Assembly: GCA_934667505.1 (NCBI GenBank)
Contig: CAKULY010000006.1
Location: 1-64,000, forward strand
Reading direction: 5' to 3'
Origin: an uncultured Treponema sp.
Lineage (GTDB): Bacteria; Spirochaetota; Spirochaetia; Treponematales; Treponemataceae
DNA length: 64,000 nucleotides
Below are positions 17,009 to 25,910 of this stretch, piece after piece (within the stretch, counting starts at the first letter, position 1; each line of letters begins with the position of its first letter). The position numbers and the translations under genes were made by a program. The notes beneath the pieces are model-generated. The model did not search any database and was not told where the DNA came from. It saw only the letters and a list, made by a program, of their open reading frames with translations.

Positions 17009-17552
17009 TTTCAACTCCTAAAATTTGTTCCAATTGCTTACGCGCTCGGAAAATACGGACTTTTACGTTTCCTTCGGATATTCCAAGCACCCTTCCTATT
17101 TCCTTGTAATTTAAATCTGCGTATTCTGCAAGCACAAGGGCTTCTTTTAGTTTGGCCGGCAACATATCCAATGCTTTTTGGGCATTTTTTATAGACTCCG
17201 CTGCAAGGTATTCTGTTTCTCCTGATTGAGCAGTTCGATAATCTTCGTAAAGAGCTTTTTGAAAAGCTTTTTTCTCGCGATTTTTTCGTTTAACGTAATT
17301 CAGCGATGCGTTCTTTACAACTCGAATCAACCAGAATTTTGCGTCGTTCATTGTAGGAAAAGACAGTTGTTTTTCGTTGGCTTTAATAAGCGAGTCATGT
17401 GCTAAATCTTCTGCTGCTTCTTCATCGTTTACAATTCTGTAGGAGATTTTGAACAGCATTTGCATTGTTGCGCTATAAATCGTTTTAAAGTCAACAGAAT
17501 CTGCTGCATTAAGAGGCTTAATTTGTTCTGTCTGACCGTCCATATTTAGCAA
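16989..17552 (-). CDS. rpoE: ECF-subfamily RNA polymerase sigma factor
   Basis: Group 4 sigma factor. Sigma region 2 (about 22-95) includes DEEAAEDLAHDSLIKANE and the -10-binding FWLIRVVKNASLNYVKRKNR. Region 4 (about 130-185) includes LPAKLKEALVLAEYADLNYK and the helix-turn-helix ISEGNVKVRIFRARK. The start is probably the TTG at 17552: aggag lies six bases upstream of it, but 15 bases upstream of the alternative ATG at 17543. It is first in a four-gene operon (sigma, anti-sigma, pseudo-transglutaminase, pyrH). I recall a cysS-sigma-24 order in T. pallidum as well. Confidence 0.9.
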   Translation of the reverse strand: MLNMDGQTEQIKPLNAADSVDFKTIYSATMQMLFKISYRIVNDEEAAEDLAHDSLIKANEKQLSFPTMNDAKFWLIRVVKNASLNYVKRKNREKKAFQKALYEDYRTAQSGETEYLAAESIKNAQKALDMLPAKLKEALVLAEYADLNYKEIGRVLGISEGNVKVRIFRARKQLEQILGVENVFLPN

Positions 17553-17626
17553 ACAACACTCCTTTTGATTGGTTACAATTTTAATTTTGAATTTTATAAG
17601 TTTTGGATGAACGCTTTAGCCAGGAA

Positions 17627-17671
17627 CCGCCATTGCTCTAGACGGTGGAATGTACGGCGGGGCAAGCCGCC
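17627..17671. other. G/C-rich stem-loop region between cysS and the sigma gene
   Basis: In an otherwise A/T-rich 141-bp gap, four G/C blocks alternate: CCGCC (17627-17631), GGTGG (17644-17648), GGCGG (17656-17660), CCGCC (17667-17671). Blocks 1-2 and 3-4 form adjacent hairpins; block 1 can also pair with block 3. It lies in the leader or readthrough region upstream of the ECF sigma gene. No T run follows either hairpin on the minus strand. Confidence 0.5.
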
Positions 17672-17693
17672 TATTGCAGCCGAAAAATAACAA

Positions 17694-19223
17694 TTAATTC
17701 CTTTTCCAGGTCGGACCTGCCGGTGTGTCGATTATTGTGATTTTGCGTTTTGCGAGCGTGTCGCGGATTTCGTCGGCTTTTGCAAAATCCTTGTTTTTCT
17801 TGGCAGCCGTTCTTTCTGCGACAAGCGCGTCGATTTCTGCGGCTTCCGGGTCGCCTGAATGGTCGACTGCATTTGCCGCCGCGCTCTTTTCCGCTTCTTT
17901 TTGCGCAATTCCTGCGGTTTCAATCATTTTAAGACCAAGAACGCTGTCCATCCTGTCAATAAGATTCAGAGCCTCTTTTGCGTCCAGCGAACTGTCTTTT
18001 AAAACTTTATTAACCTGGCTGAGCGCGACTGGAACCAAAAGGTCGTTTTCCAGAGCCGCCTTGAATGCGTCAAGATATTGAACCGCTTTTTCAGAAAGCC
18101 CTTCGCGGCTGCAAGCTTCGCCTTTTTTATATGATTTTCCTTTTTCAAGTTTTACGCCGGCTTTCTGCGCCAGTTTTGCGATTTTTTGAACAAGGCTTGC
18201 CCTTCCGTTCTTAGCGGAATCCATTGCGTCCCAGCTAAAGAAAATCTGCTTGCGGTAATGTCCGCCCAAAAGGAAAAATCTGTAGTCAAGCGCGCTGTAG
18301 CCTTTATCCTTTAAAGTCTGAAGCCGCAAAAAGTTTCCTTTTGACTTGGACATTTTATTTCCGCCTTCAACAACTAAAAATTCATTGTGAAGCCAATATC
18401 TTACCCACGGACCTTCCGCTTTTTCTTCCGGCGTGAACGAACCTTCTGACTGTGCGATTTCGTTTGTGTGATGAACCGGAACATGGTCAATTCCGCCGGT
18501 GTGGATGTCAATGTGTTTTCCAAGATATTTCATGCTCATGGCAGAACATTCAATGTGCCAGCCAGGATAACCGCGTCCCCAAGGGGAATCCCAAGTCATC
18601 GCCTGGTTTTCAAACTTTGATTTTGTGAACCAAAGAACAAAGTCCCCTGGATTTCGCTTGTTTCCGTCGATTACAACTTCTTTACGGCGACCAGCTCCTT
18701 CTTTCAATTCGTCAAGATTCAGGTTCGCAAGTTTTCCGTAATCTGGATAAGTTGAAATGTCGTAGTAAAGATTTCCGCCCGCCATGTAAGTGTGCCCGTT
18801 CGCTTCAATCTTTTTTATAAGTTCAATCATTTCTGGAATGTGTTCAGTCGCCTTGCAGATTACGTCTGGATGACGGATATTCAAATCGTCAATGTCCTGC
18901 ATAAAGGCGTCCGTGTAAAATTTTGCAACTTCAAGGACTGACTGATGGCGTTCCTCCGCTGTTTTTACCATCTTGTCATCACCATCGTCGTTGTCTCCGG
19001 TCAAGTGTCCAACATCTGTGATGTTCATAACGTGCTTTATGTCGTAACCCAAAAAAGTCAAAGTTTTATCAAGAATATCCAGAAAAACGTAAGCGCGAAG
19101 GTTTCCTATGTGCGCATAATTATAAACAGTCGGGCCGCAGCCGTAAAAACCGACAAAACCTTCATGAACCGGCTTAAATTCCTCAATTTTGTGTCCCATC
19201 GTATTAAAAAATTTTAACGGCAT
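17694..19223 (-). CDS. cysS: Cysteinyl-tRNA synthetase
   Basis: Class I synthetase charging tRNA-Cys. The [17 protein letters not shown] segment carries the first zinc-ligand Cys and the HIGH-like HIGN (38-41). [13 protein letters not shown] supplies further zinc ligands, and NKMSKSKGN is the KMSKS loop. At 509 residues it has the expected length. The open frame extends 48 codons further upstream (to 19367) through a foldback repeat, but those residues are unlike the family; tggaggactt directly precedes the ATG at 19223. Repeat copy E begins 31 bp upstream, leaving little room for a separate promoter. Confidence 0.97.
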   Translation of the reverse strand: MPLKFFNTMGHKIEEFKPVHEGFVGFYGCGPTVYNYAHIGNLRAYVFLDILDKTLTFLGYDIKHVMNITDVGHLTGDNDDGDDKMVKTAEERHQSVLEVAKFYTDAFMQDIDDLNIRHPDVICKATEHIPEMIELIKKIEANGHTYMAGGNLYYDISTYPDYGKLANLNLDELKEGAGRRKEVVIDGNKRNPGDFVLWFTKSKFENQAMTWDSPWGRGYPGWHIECSAMSMKYLGKHIDIHTGGIDHVPVHHTNEIAQSEGSFTPEEKAEGPWVRYWLHNEFLVVEGGNKMSKSKGNFLRLQTLKDKGYSALDYRFFLLGGHYRKQIFFSWDAMDSAKNGRASLVQKIAKLAQKAGVKLEKGKSYKKGEACSREGLSEKAVQYLDAFKAALENDLLVPVALSQVNKVLKDSSLDAKEALNLIDRMDSVLGLKMIETAGIAQKEAEKSAAANAVDHSGDPEAAEIDALVAERTAAKKNKDFAKADEIRDTLAKRKITIIDTPAGPTWKRN

Positions 19224-19254
19224 AAGTCCTCCAAATAGATAAACAAGTTTTAAA

Positions 19255-19460
19255 TAGCCTAAACTTAGCGTTTTCAGAAAAATAAACAAAAAGCGTAAGC
19301 GAAGTTGCAATTTGTGAAGACTTTGTGCGATTAGAACGATTAAAGTTTCGTAGCAACCCAGCTCCATTCAAACGAAGTGCGAACACAACCGTCTGAACAA
19401 ATTGAAAATTCGCTGAAAGCCTTTTTTCTAACTGTTATAAAAAACTCGAAGTTTTGGCTA
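19255..19460 (-). repeat. Foldback repeat, copy E (full length)
   Basis: 206-bp copy, reverse orientation relative to copy B, between divergent cysS and murB. Right tip CTCGAAGTTTTGGCTA; the left tip TAGCCTAAACTTAGC is partly decayed. The rest of this 376-bp gap is the murB promoter region and A/T-rich sequence with nothing else recognised. Confidence 0.8.
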
Positions 19461-19561
19461 AATACAAATTTTAAAGATAAAATTTGATTAGTAAGTTTTA
19501 ACTCATTCGATAAGATTTTACATCAATTTTTTATTCATTTCAATTCGCATGATGCACATGA

Positions 19562-19590
19562 TTGAGCCTTGCAGCATCTTGCTGTATAAT
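19562..19590 (+). promoter_or_regulatory. Promoter of murB, near-leaderless
   Basis: TTGAGC (19562-19567), 17-bp spacer, TATAAT (19585-19590), then nine bases to the ATG at 19600. The predicted leader is about three bases. Confidence 0.65.
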
Positions 19591-19599
19591 CATAATGTT

Positions 19600-20544
19600 A
19601 TGGATATTGTTTCTAAGTTCAAAGAATTTGCTTTAAAAACGGGGTTTTGCGCTAAGTTTAGCTTTAATGAACCTATGGCAAGCAAAACGACGTTTAAAAT
19701 TGGTGGAAATGCGCTTGTTTTTGTAGAGCCAGAAGATGTCTCTCAGATTTTAGACCTGTTGCTTTGGACTAAAAAATATTCTGTTCCGTTTTTTATTTTG
19801 GGCGGGGGAAGCAATATCGTTTTTACAGATTCAACTTATAACGGGCTTGTAATTTCAACTTCAAAATTAAATTCAATCTCGATGGCGGAAGGCGAGGATT
19901 CTATTGCCTATGTAAAATGTGAATGCGGCGTGCCGATTTCTTCGTTAGTCCGTTTTTGCATTTCTAATGATTTGTGGGGAATTCAAGAATTTTCAGGTCT
20001 TCCAGGAACAGTCGGCGGAGCTTTGTTTATGAACGCCCGGTGCTTTGAAAAATCTATAAGCGATTTGCTTGTAAGCGCCGTCTGCATTGATTTAAATAAA
20101 AAGTCTGTTGAAGAGTATTTTTTTAATCAGTCTGACTGGGGATATAAAAGTTCTCCTTTTTGTAATAAAAACAAGTTAGTGCTTTCTGCTCAATTTCGAT
20201 TAGAAAAACATGGCTTAGATGAACACGAGCAGCTAAAAGAACTATGCCGTGATTTTATAAATCAGCGCAAGCAAAAAGGTCATTTTGACTATCCCAGCGC
20301 GGGAAGCGTTTTTAAAAACAACAGAAATTTTGGTCTTCCTAGCGGAAAAATAATTGATGATTGCGGTTTGCGCGGCATGAGGCGCGGAGATGCTCAAGTT
20401 GCTCCTTTTCATGGAAATTTTATTATAAATCTAGGTGCTGCAACTCAAAAAGATGTAAAATCTCTTGTTGAATCTGTCGTTAATGAAGTAAGAAATAAAA
20501 CCGGTTTTGAGTTGGAAACGGAAATTATCTTCGTTGACAAATAA
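19600..20544 (+). CDS. murB: UDP-N-acetylmuramate dehydrogenase
   Basis: FAD- and NADPH-dependent reductase making UDP-MurNAc for peptidoglycan. The FAD-binding block has FKIGGNALVFVEP and ILGGGSNIVFTD; the catalytic region has IQEFSGLPGTVGGALFMNA and the serine-containing SAGSVFKNN, then GKIIDDCGLRG. The upstream in-frame ATG at 19549 would add 17 residues of no similarity and place the promoter inside the gene, so the ATG at 19600 is used. No ribosome site. 314 residues, typical. Neighbours are cysS (divergent) and a cNMP-binding gene 45 bp downstream. Confidence 0.94.
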   Translation: MDIVSKFKEFALKTGFCAKFSFNEPMASKTTFKIGGNALVFVEPEDVSQILDLLLWTKKYSVPFFILGGGSNIVFTDSTYNGLVISTSKLNSISMAEGEDSIAYVKCECGVPISSLVRFCISNDLWGIQEFSGLPGTVGGALFMNARCFEKSISDLLVSAVCIDLNKKSVEEYFFNQSDWGYKSSPFCNKNKLVLSAQFRLEKHGLDEHEQLKELCRDFINQRKQKGHFDYPSAGSVFKNNRNFGLPSGKIIDDCGLRGMRRGDAQVAPFHGNFIINLGAATQKDVKSLVESVVNEVRNKTGFELETEIIFVDK

Positions 20545-20589
20545 TAACTGAAAATCTATACTTTAAAACAACAAAAAAGGCGGTGGGGC

Positions 20590-21771
20590 GTGTTACAGTT
20601 ATCAATAATAAATTTCACTCCAAATTCATATATTCTTGTGGAAGAAAAAGAACTGAACGACCGTTTTTTTATTATCCAAAGCGGAAAAGTTCGTTGTCAT
20701 AAAAACAACGATACGAATGGTTCTTCTGTAAAATTTTTAGGACCTGGCGATTTTATTGGCGTAATTCCTTGTATGTCTGGACACAGCCAGATTGAAAATG
20801 CAATTGCCGTGACGGATGTCCGCGTGATTTCTGTTATGAAGGATCAGTATCCAGAGCTTATAAGAAAGAATACTCCAATAGCGTTAAAAATAATCAGAAC
20901 TTTTGCAAATCGCATGAGAACGATGAATGAAGAGCTGACAAAACTGACTTTGAGCAAGGTTTCTTCAGATTCTCCAGAGCAGATTTTTAATGTCGCGAAA
21001 TTTTATGACAGCAAAATGGAATACTCTATTGCGACTTTTGCTTACTACCAATATTTAAAGGAATGTCCTTCTGGAGAGGACGCTCAGATTGCAAAACAAC
21101 GCTTTTTAAAATACAAGCCTAGTTCAAAGGCGATTTATTTTGAGCCTACTGCAGAGCTTTTTCGCTCTTATCCTGAAGGAACGATGATTTTTTCTGAAAG
21201 CCAAAAAGGTTCTGATATGTTTGTAATTCAGGATGGAAAAGTTGAAATTTCAAAAGTTGTAAACGGAGCGGAAGTTGTTCTTGCCGTGCTAGGAAAAGGC
21301 GATATGTTTGGCGAAATGGCTTTGCTAGAGAACAAGCCTCGTTCTGCGAGCGCAATTGCGCGTTCTGACTGCAAGCTTATGGTTATAAATAGGCAGAACT
21401 TTGATCAAATGGTAGGAACTCAGCCTCAGCTTATTTCAAGGCTTACAACAACTTTGGCAGAACGGCTTTGGTCAATGTACCGCCAGCTGGACAATGCCTG
21501 CCTTTCTGATCCAATGCATAAAATCATCGATATGCTTGCTCTTCAAATTGAAAAAAACCACAAGTATACAGGCTCGTTTCAAACTGAGCTTACGGTTCAA
21601 GATGTCATAAATATGTGCGCGATTCCTGAAAATCAGCAGCCGTTTGTAAAATATCAATTGCAATCAGAGCCTTCCTTAAAATTTGTGGAAGGAAAAATTT
21701 TTATTCCGGATTGCAATGAGCTGATTAAGCAGGCAGCATTTTATAGAAAAAAATGTGGAAAGGGTGTGTAA
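20590..21771 (+). CDS. Double cyclic-nucleotide-binding domain protein
   Basis: Predicted cytoplasmic sensor of 393 residues. The first CNB domain (about 8-115) has FLGPGDFIGVIPCM in place of the phosphate cassette and lacks its Glu and Arg, so it probably does not bind nucleotide. A middle helical region (about 130-175) follows. The second CNB domain (about 185-300) has a canonical cassette, FGEMALLENKPRSASA, with Glu and Arg in place. The C-terminal 90 residues resemble a Crp-like winged region only weakly; DNA binding is uncertain. The start is GTG with ggtgggg upstream. The stop overlaps the next ATG. I recall a homologue beside murB in T. pallidum. Confidence 0.85.
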   Translation: MLQLSIINFTPNSYILVEEKELNDRFFIIQSGKVRCHKNNDTNGSSVKFLGPGDFIGVIPCMSGHSQIENAIAVTDVRVISVMKDQYPELIRKNTPIALKIIRTFANRMRTMNEELTKLTLSKVSSDSPEQIFNVAKFYDSKMEYSIATFAYYQYLKECPSGEDAQIAKQRFLKYKPSSKAIYFEPTAELFRSYPEGTMIFSESQKGSDMFVIQDGKVEISKVVNGAEVVLAVLGKGDMFGEMALLENKPRSASAIARSDCKLMVINRQNFDQMVGTQPQLISRLTTTLAERLWSMYRQLDNACLSDPMHKIIDMLALQIEKNHKYTGSFQTELTVQDVINMCAIPENQQPFVKYQLQSEPSLKFVEGKIFIPDCNELIKQAAFYRKKCGKGV

Positions 21772-22328
21772 TGAAAAAGAATTTGCTTGTAGAAATTTTT
21801 TGTCTTTTTCTATTAGTCTTTTTTCCACACAAGATTTTTTCTCAAAATTCTAGCTCCCAAATTCCAGAAGGTTACGGTGGAATAAAACTGGGAATGAATC
21901 TTGAGCAAACCAAAAAAGCTTTAAAAAATAATATTGATTTTGGCTATCATGGAGATAGAGATGTTTCCCTTTTGCCTGGCGAAAATAGAGTTTTAATAGA
22001 AACCGATGCGGGAAAAGATTTTTCTTTTTTGGAAAGATGCTGGTTTCAGTTCTACAATGACAAGCTCTACACAATTACAATAAACATAAATCAAGAAAAA
22101 ATGGATCACTACAGTGTGTTTACTGAGCTTTGCAAAAAGTATGGAAATCCAAAGTCTGTTTCTCCAGAAAAATCTGTTTGGGAAAATGATTCTGTAACAA
22201 TGAGTTTAGAGCGTCCGTTGACATTAAAATATGTTGATAAAAAGACATTTAATGAATTGCAAGGAAATTCTAGAGTCGGACCTTCTGCCACAGAAATGAC
22301 TAGAGAAATGTTTTTGGAAGGGCTTTAG
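21771..22328 (+). CDS. Secreted protein of unknown function
   Basis: 185 residues with a signal peptide (MKKNLLVEIFCLFLLVFF, cleavage near IFSQ). The mature part opens with GYGGIKLGMNLEQTKKAL, a short helix motif also echoed in the hypothetical protein at 25911-26531 (GLPWGATESQAKEWV). Such openings occur in small periplasmic proteins of unknown role. The ATG shares a base with the preceding stop (TAATG) and uses ggaaagg inside that gene, so it is co-translated with the cNMP protein. No function assigned. Confidence 0.7.
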   Translation: MKKNLLVEIFCLFLLVFFPHKIFSQNSSSQIPEGYGGIKLGMNLEQTKKALKNNIDFGYHGDRDVSLLPGENRVLIETDAGKDFSFLERCWFQFYNDKLYTITININQEKMDHYSVFTELCKKYGNPKSVSPEKSVWENDSVTMSLERPLTLKYVDKKTFNELQGNSRVGPSATEMTREMFLEGL

Positions 22329-22331
22329 TTT

Positions 22332-22790
22332 ATGATTAGAAGTGCGCTTAAAAAAGGTGGATTTTTCATATATTTCTTTCTTGCTTTGTTTGCTTTTATG
22401 TGTTTTTCTTGTAAAAGTTTATTAAAGAAAACCGAAATTTCTATAAAAACGCATGACGGTATTCTTGTTCCCATAAAGGTGGAGCTTGCTCAGACTGAAG
22501 AGCAGCGCATGCATGGATATATGGGCAGAAAGATTATTCCAGAAGGCACAGGAATGCTTTTTGTATTTGAAAGCGACCAAATTCTTTCTTTTTGGATGAA
22601 AAACACGCCGCATCCTTTGTCTATTGCGTATATAACTTCTGACGGCCGGATAAAAGACATTTTTGATATGAAGCCTTTTAGCTTGGAATCTATTGTCAGC
22701 ACAGGATATGTACGCTATGCGCTTGAAGTTCCGCAAGGGTGGTTTGTCCGCAATTCAATTGATTGCGGAGATTTTTTGCAGCTAAAATAA
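22332..22790 (+). CDS. DUF192 lipoprotein
   Basis: 152 residues; the signal peptide ends in FSC (lipobox Cys near 27). The remainder is a DUF192 (COG1430) domain: KVELAQTEEQRMHGYMGRK, GMLFVFESDQILSFWMKNT, PLSIAYITSDGRIKDI and YALEVPQGWF are the family blocks. The biochemical function of DUF192 is unknown. Starts three bases after the previous stop, so it is the third gene of the same operon. Confidence 0.85.
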   Translation: MIRSALKKGGFFIYFFLALFAFMCFSCKSLLKKTEISIKTHDGILVPIKVELAQTEEQRMHGYMGRKIIPEGTGMLFVFESDQILSFWMKNTPHPLSIAYITSDGRIKDIFDMKPFSLESIVSTGYVRYALEVPQGWFVRNSIDCGDFLQLK

Positions 22791-22843
22791 CTCTTATCAG
22801 GGCAAAAGATTAAACCGTCTTCTGAGAGAATTAAAACCTGCTT

Positions 22844-23989
22844 TTAAATTTCAAGTTTTGCAAGTTCGCTGGCGGCAATTGCGTCGTTAGGAGCGAATTC
22901 CAAGACTGTAGAAAAATACTTTTGAGCCTGCTCTTTGTCGCCTTGCTTAAGTTTTAAGTATCCAAGATTTGAAATAATTTTTGTATCTTCTGGCGAAAGC
23001 GCGAATGCTTTTAAAAGGTTTTTCTCTGCTTCTTTAAGGTCTCCAAGTTCCAGGCAGCAAATCGCAAGCTCGTTGTACGTGTCCGAATTGGAATCTCCTC
23101 CACATTCAAGCGCCTGGTTAAAAGCTGTTTGAGCATCTTTGTAGCGACCAAGTTTTCTAAGTCCCCAGCCTAGCAGGAACCAGGCATTCCAGACTTTAGG
23201 ATTGTTTGCGATAAATTTTCGTATTTCCTCCAAGCCTTTTTCTTCCTGTCCAGAAGAAATCAATTTGTATGCGGCAGAGAAAATTTCATCGTCCATGTTA
23301 TCATTTGTTATGTGGTCAACAATTTCCTGAGCTCTTTGCTGTTTGTATTGCAAATTTTCGTCAAGCTCTTCATCCTTTGTGTCGCAAGTTAGCGCAAGAA
23401 ATGTTTCAAAAGTGCCTTTTGCTTCCTGGTAATTGTGCTGCTTTAGGAAAAAAAAGCCTGCATTAAAAAATGCGTCTGGAATCGGAGGCTCTGCATCCAT
23501 AGCTTCTTTGTAATATTGCAAAGCGTCGCTGTCGTAGGCATCGGCATCTTCGTTTAGACCTAAATGCCTGTAGTTTTCTGCTCTTTGATCCAAAAACAAA
23601 GCTAGATTTAAGATTGTTGCAGGATTTTCAGAATCCAAGCCTTTTACGCTCATAAAAAGCTCTTCCGCTAAATCCCAGTCCTCATTTTTTGTTTTAAGGA
23701 CTGCGGCCTCTGTAAGTTCCTTAAAAAGATTTGGGCGGGCTTTTTTTATAATTGAACGGTAGTATTCAAGGTGCGGATTGTGCAAGTCGTAGGCAAGGAC
23801 AGTAAGAATTCCTGCAAGAACTTGCTCGCTTGAAATGTCGTTCATATTAAAACTGTCTGGATCGCCGTCGATTTTCTTTTGAACAGGCAACGGAATTGTA
23901 GAATCTATCTGCATTGCTGCCTGTGAAAATTTGAAATTTTCAGGCAGATTTATAAAGTAAATTGAGTCTAAAGGATTTTTTTGGTTCAT
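22844..23989 (-). CDS. Tetratricopeptide-repeat protein
   Basis: 381 residues, no signal peptide. Helical repeats run through most of the chain: YYKEAMDAEPPIPDAFFNAG, WNAWFLLGWGLRKLGRYKDA, YNELAICCLELGDLKEAEKN and IISNLGYLKLKQGDKEQAQK match the TPR pattern. Probably a cytoplasmic scaffold. It begins 15 bases after the PilZ gene stop with a weak aaggg, so both are in one operon, which suggests a link to c-di-GMP signalling (inference). Confidence 0.82.
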   Translation of the reverse strand: MNQKNPLDSIYFINLPENFKFSQAAMQIDSTIPLPVQKKIDGDPDSFNMNDISSEQVLAGILTVLAYDLHNPHLEYYRSIIKKARPNLFKELTEAAVLKTKNEDWDLAEELFMSVKGLDSENPATILNLALFLDQRAENYRHLGLNEDADAYDSDALQYYKEAMDAEPPIPDAFFNAGFFFLKQHNYQEAKGTFETFLALTCDTKDEELDENLQYKQQRAQEIVDHITNDNMDDEIFSAAYKLISSGQEEKGLEEIRKFIANNPKVWNAWFLLGWGLRKLGRYKDAQTAFNQALECGGDSNSDTYNELAICCLELGDLKEAEKNLLKAFALSPEDTKIISNLGYLKLKQGDKEQAQKYFSTVLEFAPNDAIAASELAKLEI

Positions 23990-24004
23990 ATTTAGCCCTT
24001 TTTA

Positions 24005-24910
24005 TTATTCTTGATTTTTTGTATCTTCCAAAGTGGTTTCTGTCGCTTCCAAACCTGAACCCGTTTCATCGGTCGGCAATTTTTTTTCGTTTCTTTCAAG
24101 GAAAAGCTTTCGGTTTGAAGCTAAATAGTCGTTTATTCGCATTTTGTAAGCAAGAGGAACTTGACTTTCGTCGAATTGAATACCAGCTTGAACAAGTTCC
24201 TTTCTGTCTGGCAACTCTTCTAGCGACATAATTGTTCCTTTTACGTCGATTGTTTCGTTAGGATCAGAAAACATGAGTCTGATTACAACGTTTTTTCCTT
24301 TTAAAAACTGAGGGCGACCAATAAAAACAACTCTCGCGCCAGAAAACGAAATGTTTACTAAAATACAACGCCTAGGCACTTCTTGAATGAATATTATGGT
24401 TTCTTTTTTATCCAAACCTAATTTTCTTAAAGAGTCCTTGTTTAGAATGATGCGTTCTTCGCGTCTTCTAGTAAAACTGTAGTTTGCGTCTATTAATGAA
24501 CCTAGTTTTAAAATCAAATCATCAGGCGGGCGCTGCGTAAATGTTAGTGTAACTACCGCTAAGTCTTTTGAATTCATGTAAGGTGTGACTTCAGTTACAT
24601 GGCAAGATACAAAAAAGTGAAGAGGCGTGTTGTCTTGCTCTAAAAAGCAGTATCGTAAGTTTACAGTCGGCGCATCTTTCTTTGTTATTTGCGCGTAGGC
24701 TCCGCCTGTAGTTCCTATTATTATTTTTGCAAACTGAAATGATGTAGAATTTATTATGCAAGGCCATTGACCTCCGCCGCATTTTACATATACTTGGCGA
24801 GGATCTAGCCTAAGGGTCTTAAGAATGTCTTTAGTAAAGACGATTTCGTTATCCCTGTAAGTGTCGTAATAGTTATTAATTTGCTGGTTGGTAGCTAATG
24901 CAAAACTCAT
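24005..24910 (-). CDS. PilZ-domain c-di-GMP effector
   Basis: 301 residues. The N-terminal half is an all-beta domain of the kind that precedes PilZ in YcgR-like proteins. The C-terminal PilZ domain (about 150-275) has the two binding motifs: arginines in RRREER and PRRC, then NISFSGARV, in which Asn replaces the usual Asp of DxSxxG. A Lys/Glu-rich tail follows. Expected to bind cyclic di-GMP and control motility or envelope functions. An HD-GYP protein is encoded 10 kb away. The start has a very good promoter but no ribosome site. Confidence 0.83.
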   Translation of the reverse strand: MSFALATNQQINNYYDTYRDNEIVFTKDILKTLRLDPRQVYVKCGGGQWPCIINSTSFQFAKIIIGTTGGAYAQITKKDAPTVNLRYCFLEQDNTPLHFFVSCHVTEVTPYMNSKDLAVVTLTFTQRPPDDLILKLGSLIDANYSFTRRREERIILNKDSLRKLGLDKKETIIFIQEVPRRCILVNISFSGARVVFIGRPQFLKGKNVVIRLMFSDPNETIDVKGTIMSLEELPDRKELVQAGIQFDESQVPLAYKMRINDYLASNRKLFLERNEKKLPTDETGSGLEATETTLEDTKNQE

Positions 24911-24921
24911 ACAGATATATA

Positions 24922-24950
24922 ATTTTAGTTTATAAATATGCGTTCGTCAA
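24922..24950 (-). promoter_or_regulatory. Promoter of the PilZ-TPR operon, short leader
   Basis: TTGACG (24945-24950), 17-bp spacer, TAAAAT (24922-24927) on the minus strand, then 11 bases to the ATG at 24910. The predicted leader is about five bases, without a ribosome site. Confidence 0.7.
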
Positions 24951-25005
24951 TTTGAATATTAGATAAAAATCCTAGATTTTGTAAATATTTCAGATGAAAA
25001 AGTAA

Positions 25006-25815
25006 TTATTGAGCCTCAATTGTAAATCCTAGCGATGAACAGACTTTTCGATTAAAAATGTGTCCTGCAATTTTCTTGTCTTTGATTATCAGTTGAGAAG
25101 AGCGACCGCCGTCTAATTGCAACGCATTGAAAACGCCTTCTTTTTGAAAGATTTTGTTGCAGTCGTTATAGGAAAGATTTTTTCCTACAAGAATAAAAAT
25201 TGTTGACTCGTCTTGCAAAGTTCCTACGGCGGTGCGGCAATTTTTTATATCCCTGAATGAATTAAAATCTTTGCCTTCTTTTAAGGTCTGCCAAAATCCA
25301 CCGCAGGCATAAACTATTTCTTGCGAAAAATTGTTTATCTCTGTTTGGTCTTCAATAATTTTGCAAAGAAGTTCGCCATTTTCTTTGTAAAAAATTAGCA
25401 CTCCGTATTTTTGTTGCGGATTTGACTTGATTTTCCCGTTTTCATAAATTATTCCCGCTGGCGAAGTTTTGTTTTTTGGGAAAGTTTTTTTTATTTCAAA
25501 AGGAATTGTATTTATTGCTAAAAAGGCTTTTGTTCTTTTCGCAAAATTTTTTGTGCTTTCTGGAAAAATCCATTTTTCTTGCAAAGAAGTCCAGTTCAGT
25601 TTTAGCTCAGGATTTTTTAAATCTATTTTAACCACAGAATAAGATGTTTTTGAATTTTCAGTTACGTTTTTTAAGTAAATTCCATTTTCAATCTGAACGT
25701 AAAAAGCGTTTTTTTGCGAGCAGTCTTTGACTAAGGTTGTTGTGCGGCATGAAAAAAAGCAAAAAGAAAAAGCTGCGGCTAAAACGATTGAAAAAATATT
25801 TTTTTTATTGAACAT
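25006..25815 (-). CDS. Lipoprotein with phosphodiester glycosidase (NAGPA/DUF2233) domain
   Basis: 269 residues from the ATG at 25815, chosen because aagga lies just upstream and it begins a proper lipoprotein signal (lipobox FFSC). The longer frame to 25851 lacks both. The C-terminal two thirds resemble the NAGPA domain found in human uncovering enzyme and bacterial exopolysaccharide proteins: AFLAINTIPF, YACGGFW, CRTAVGTLQDESTIFILVG and ALQLDGGRSSQLI. Such proteins cleave sugar phosphodiester links; the substrate here is unknown. Envelope location. Confidence 0.78.
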   Translation of the reverse strand: MFNKKNIFSIVLAAAFSFCFFSCRTTTLVKDCSQKNAFYVQIENGIYLKNVTENSKTSYSVVKIDLKNPELKLNWTSLQEKWIFPESTKNFAKRTKAFLAINTIPFEIKKTFPKNKTSPAGIIYENGKIKSNPQQKYGVLIFYKENGELLCKIIEDQTEINNFSQEIVYACGGFWQTLKEGKDFNSFRDIKNCRTAVGTLQDESTIFILVGKNLSYNDCNKIFQKEGVFNALQLDGGRSSQLIIKDKKIAGHIFNRKVCSSLGFTIEAQ

Positions 25816-25910
25816 TTTTGTTTCCTTAAATATGCAAATCGAACGATTCAACTTTGATTTTGCATTTTTGTTTTATCTTCCTTAATGCATTTTGTCAAAA
25901 TCATAAAAAC

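Noticed and set aside
17611..17690. tRNA or T-box in the G/C-rich gap between cysS and the sigma gene
   Set aside because: No T-loop GTTCGA sequence, no cloverleaf and no T-box core were found.
19224..19367. 48-residue N-terminal extension of cysS
   Set aside because: The residues come from a foldback repeat and have no resemblance to the family; a strong ribosome site marks the ATG at 19223.
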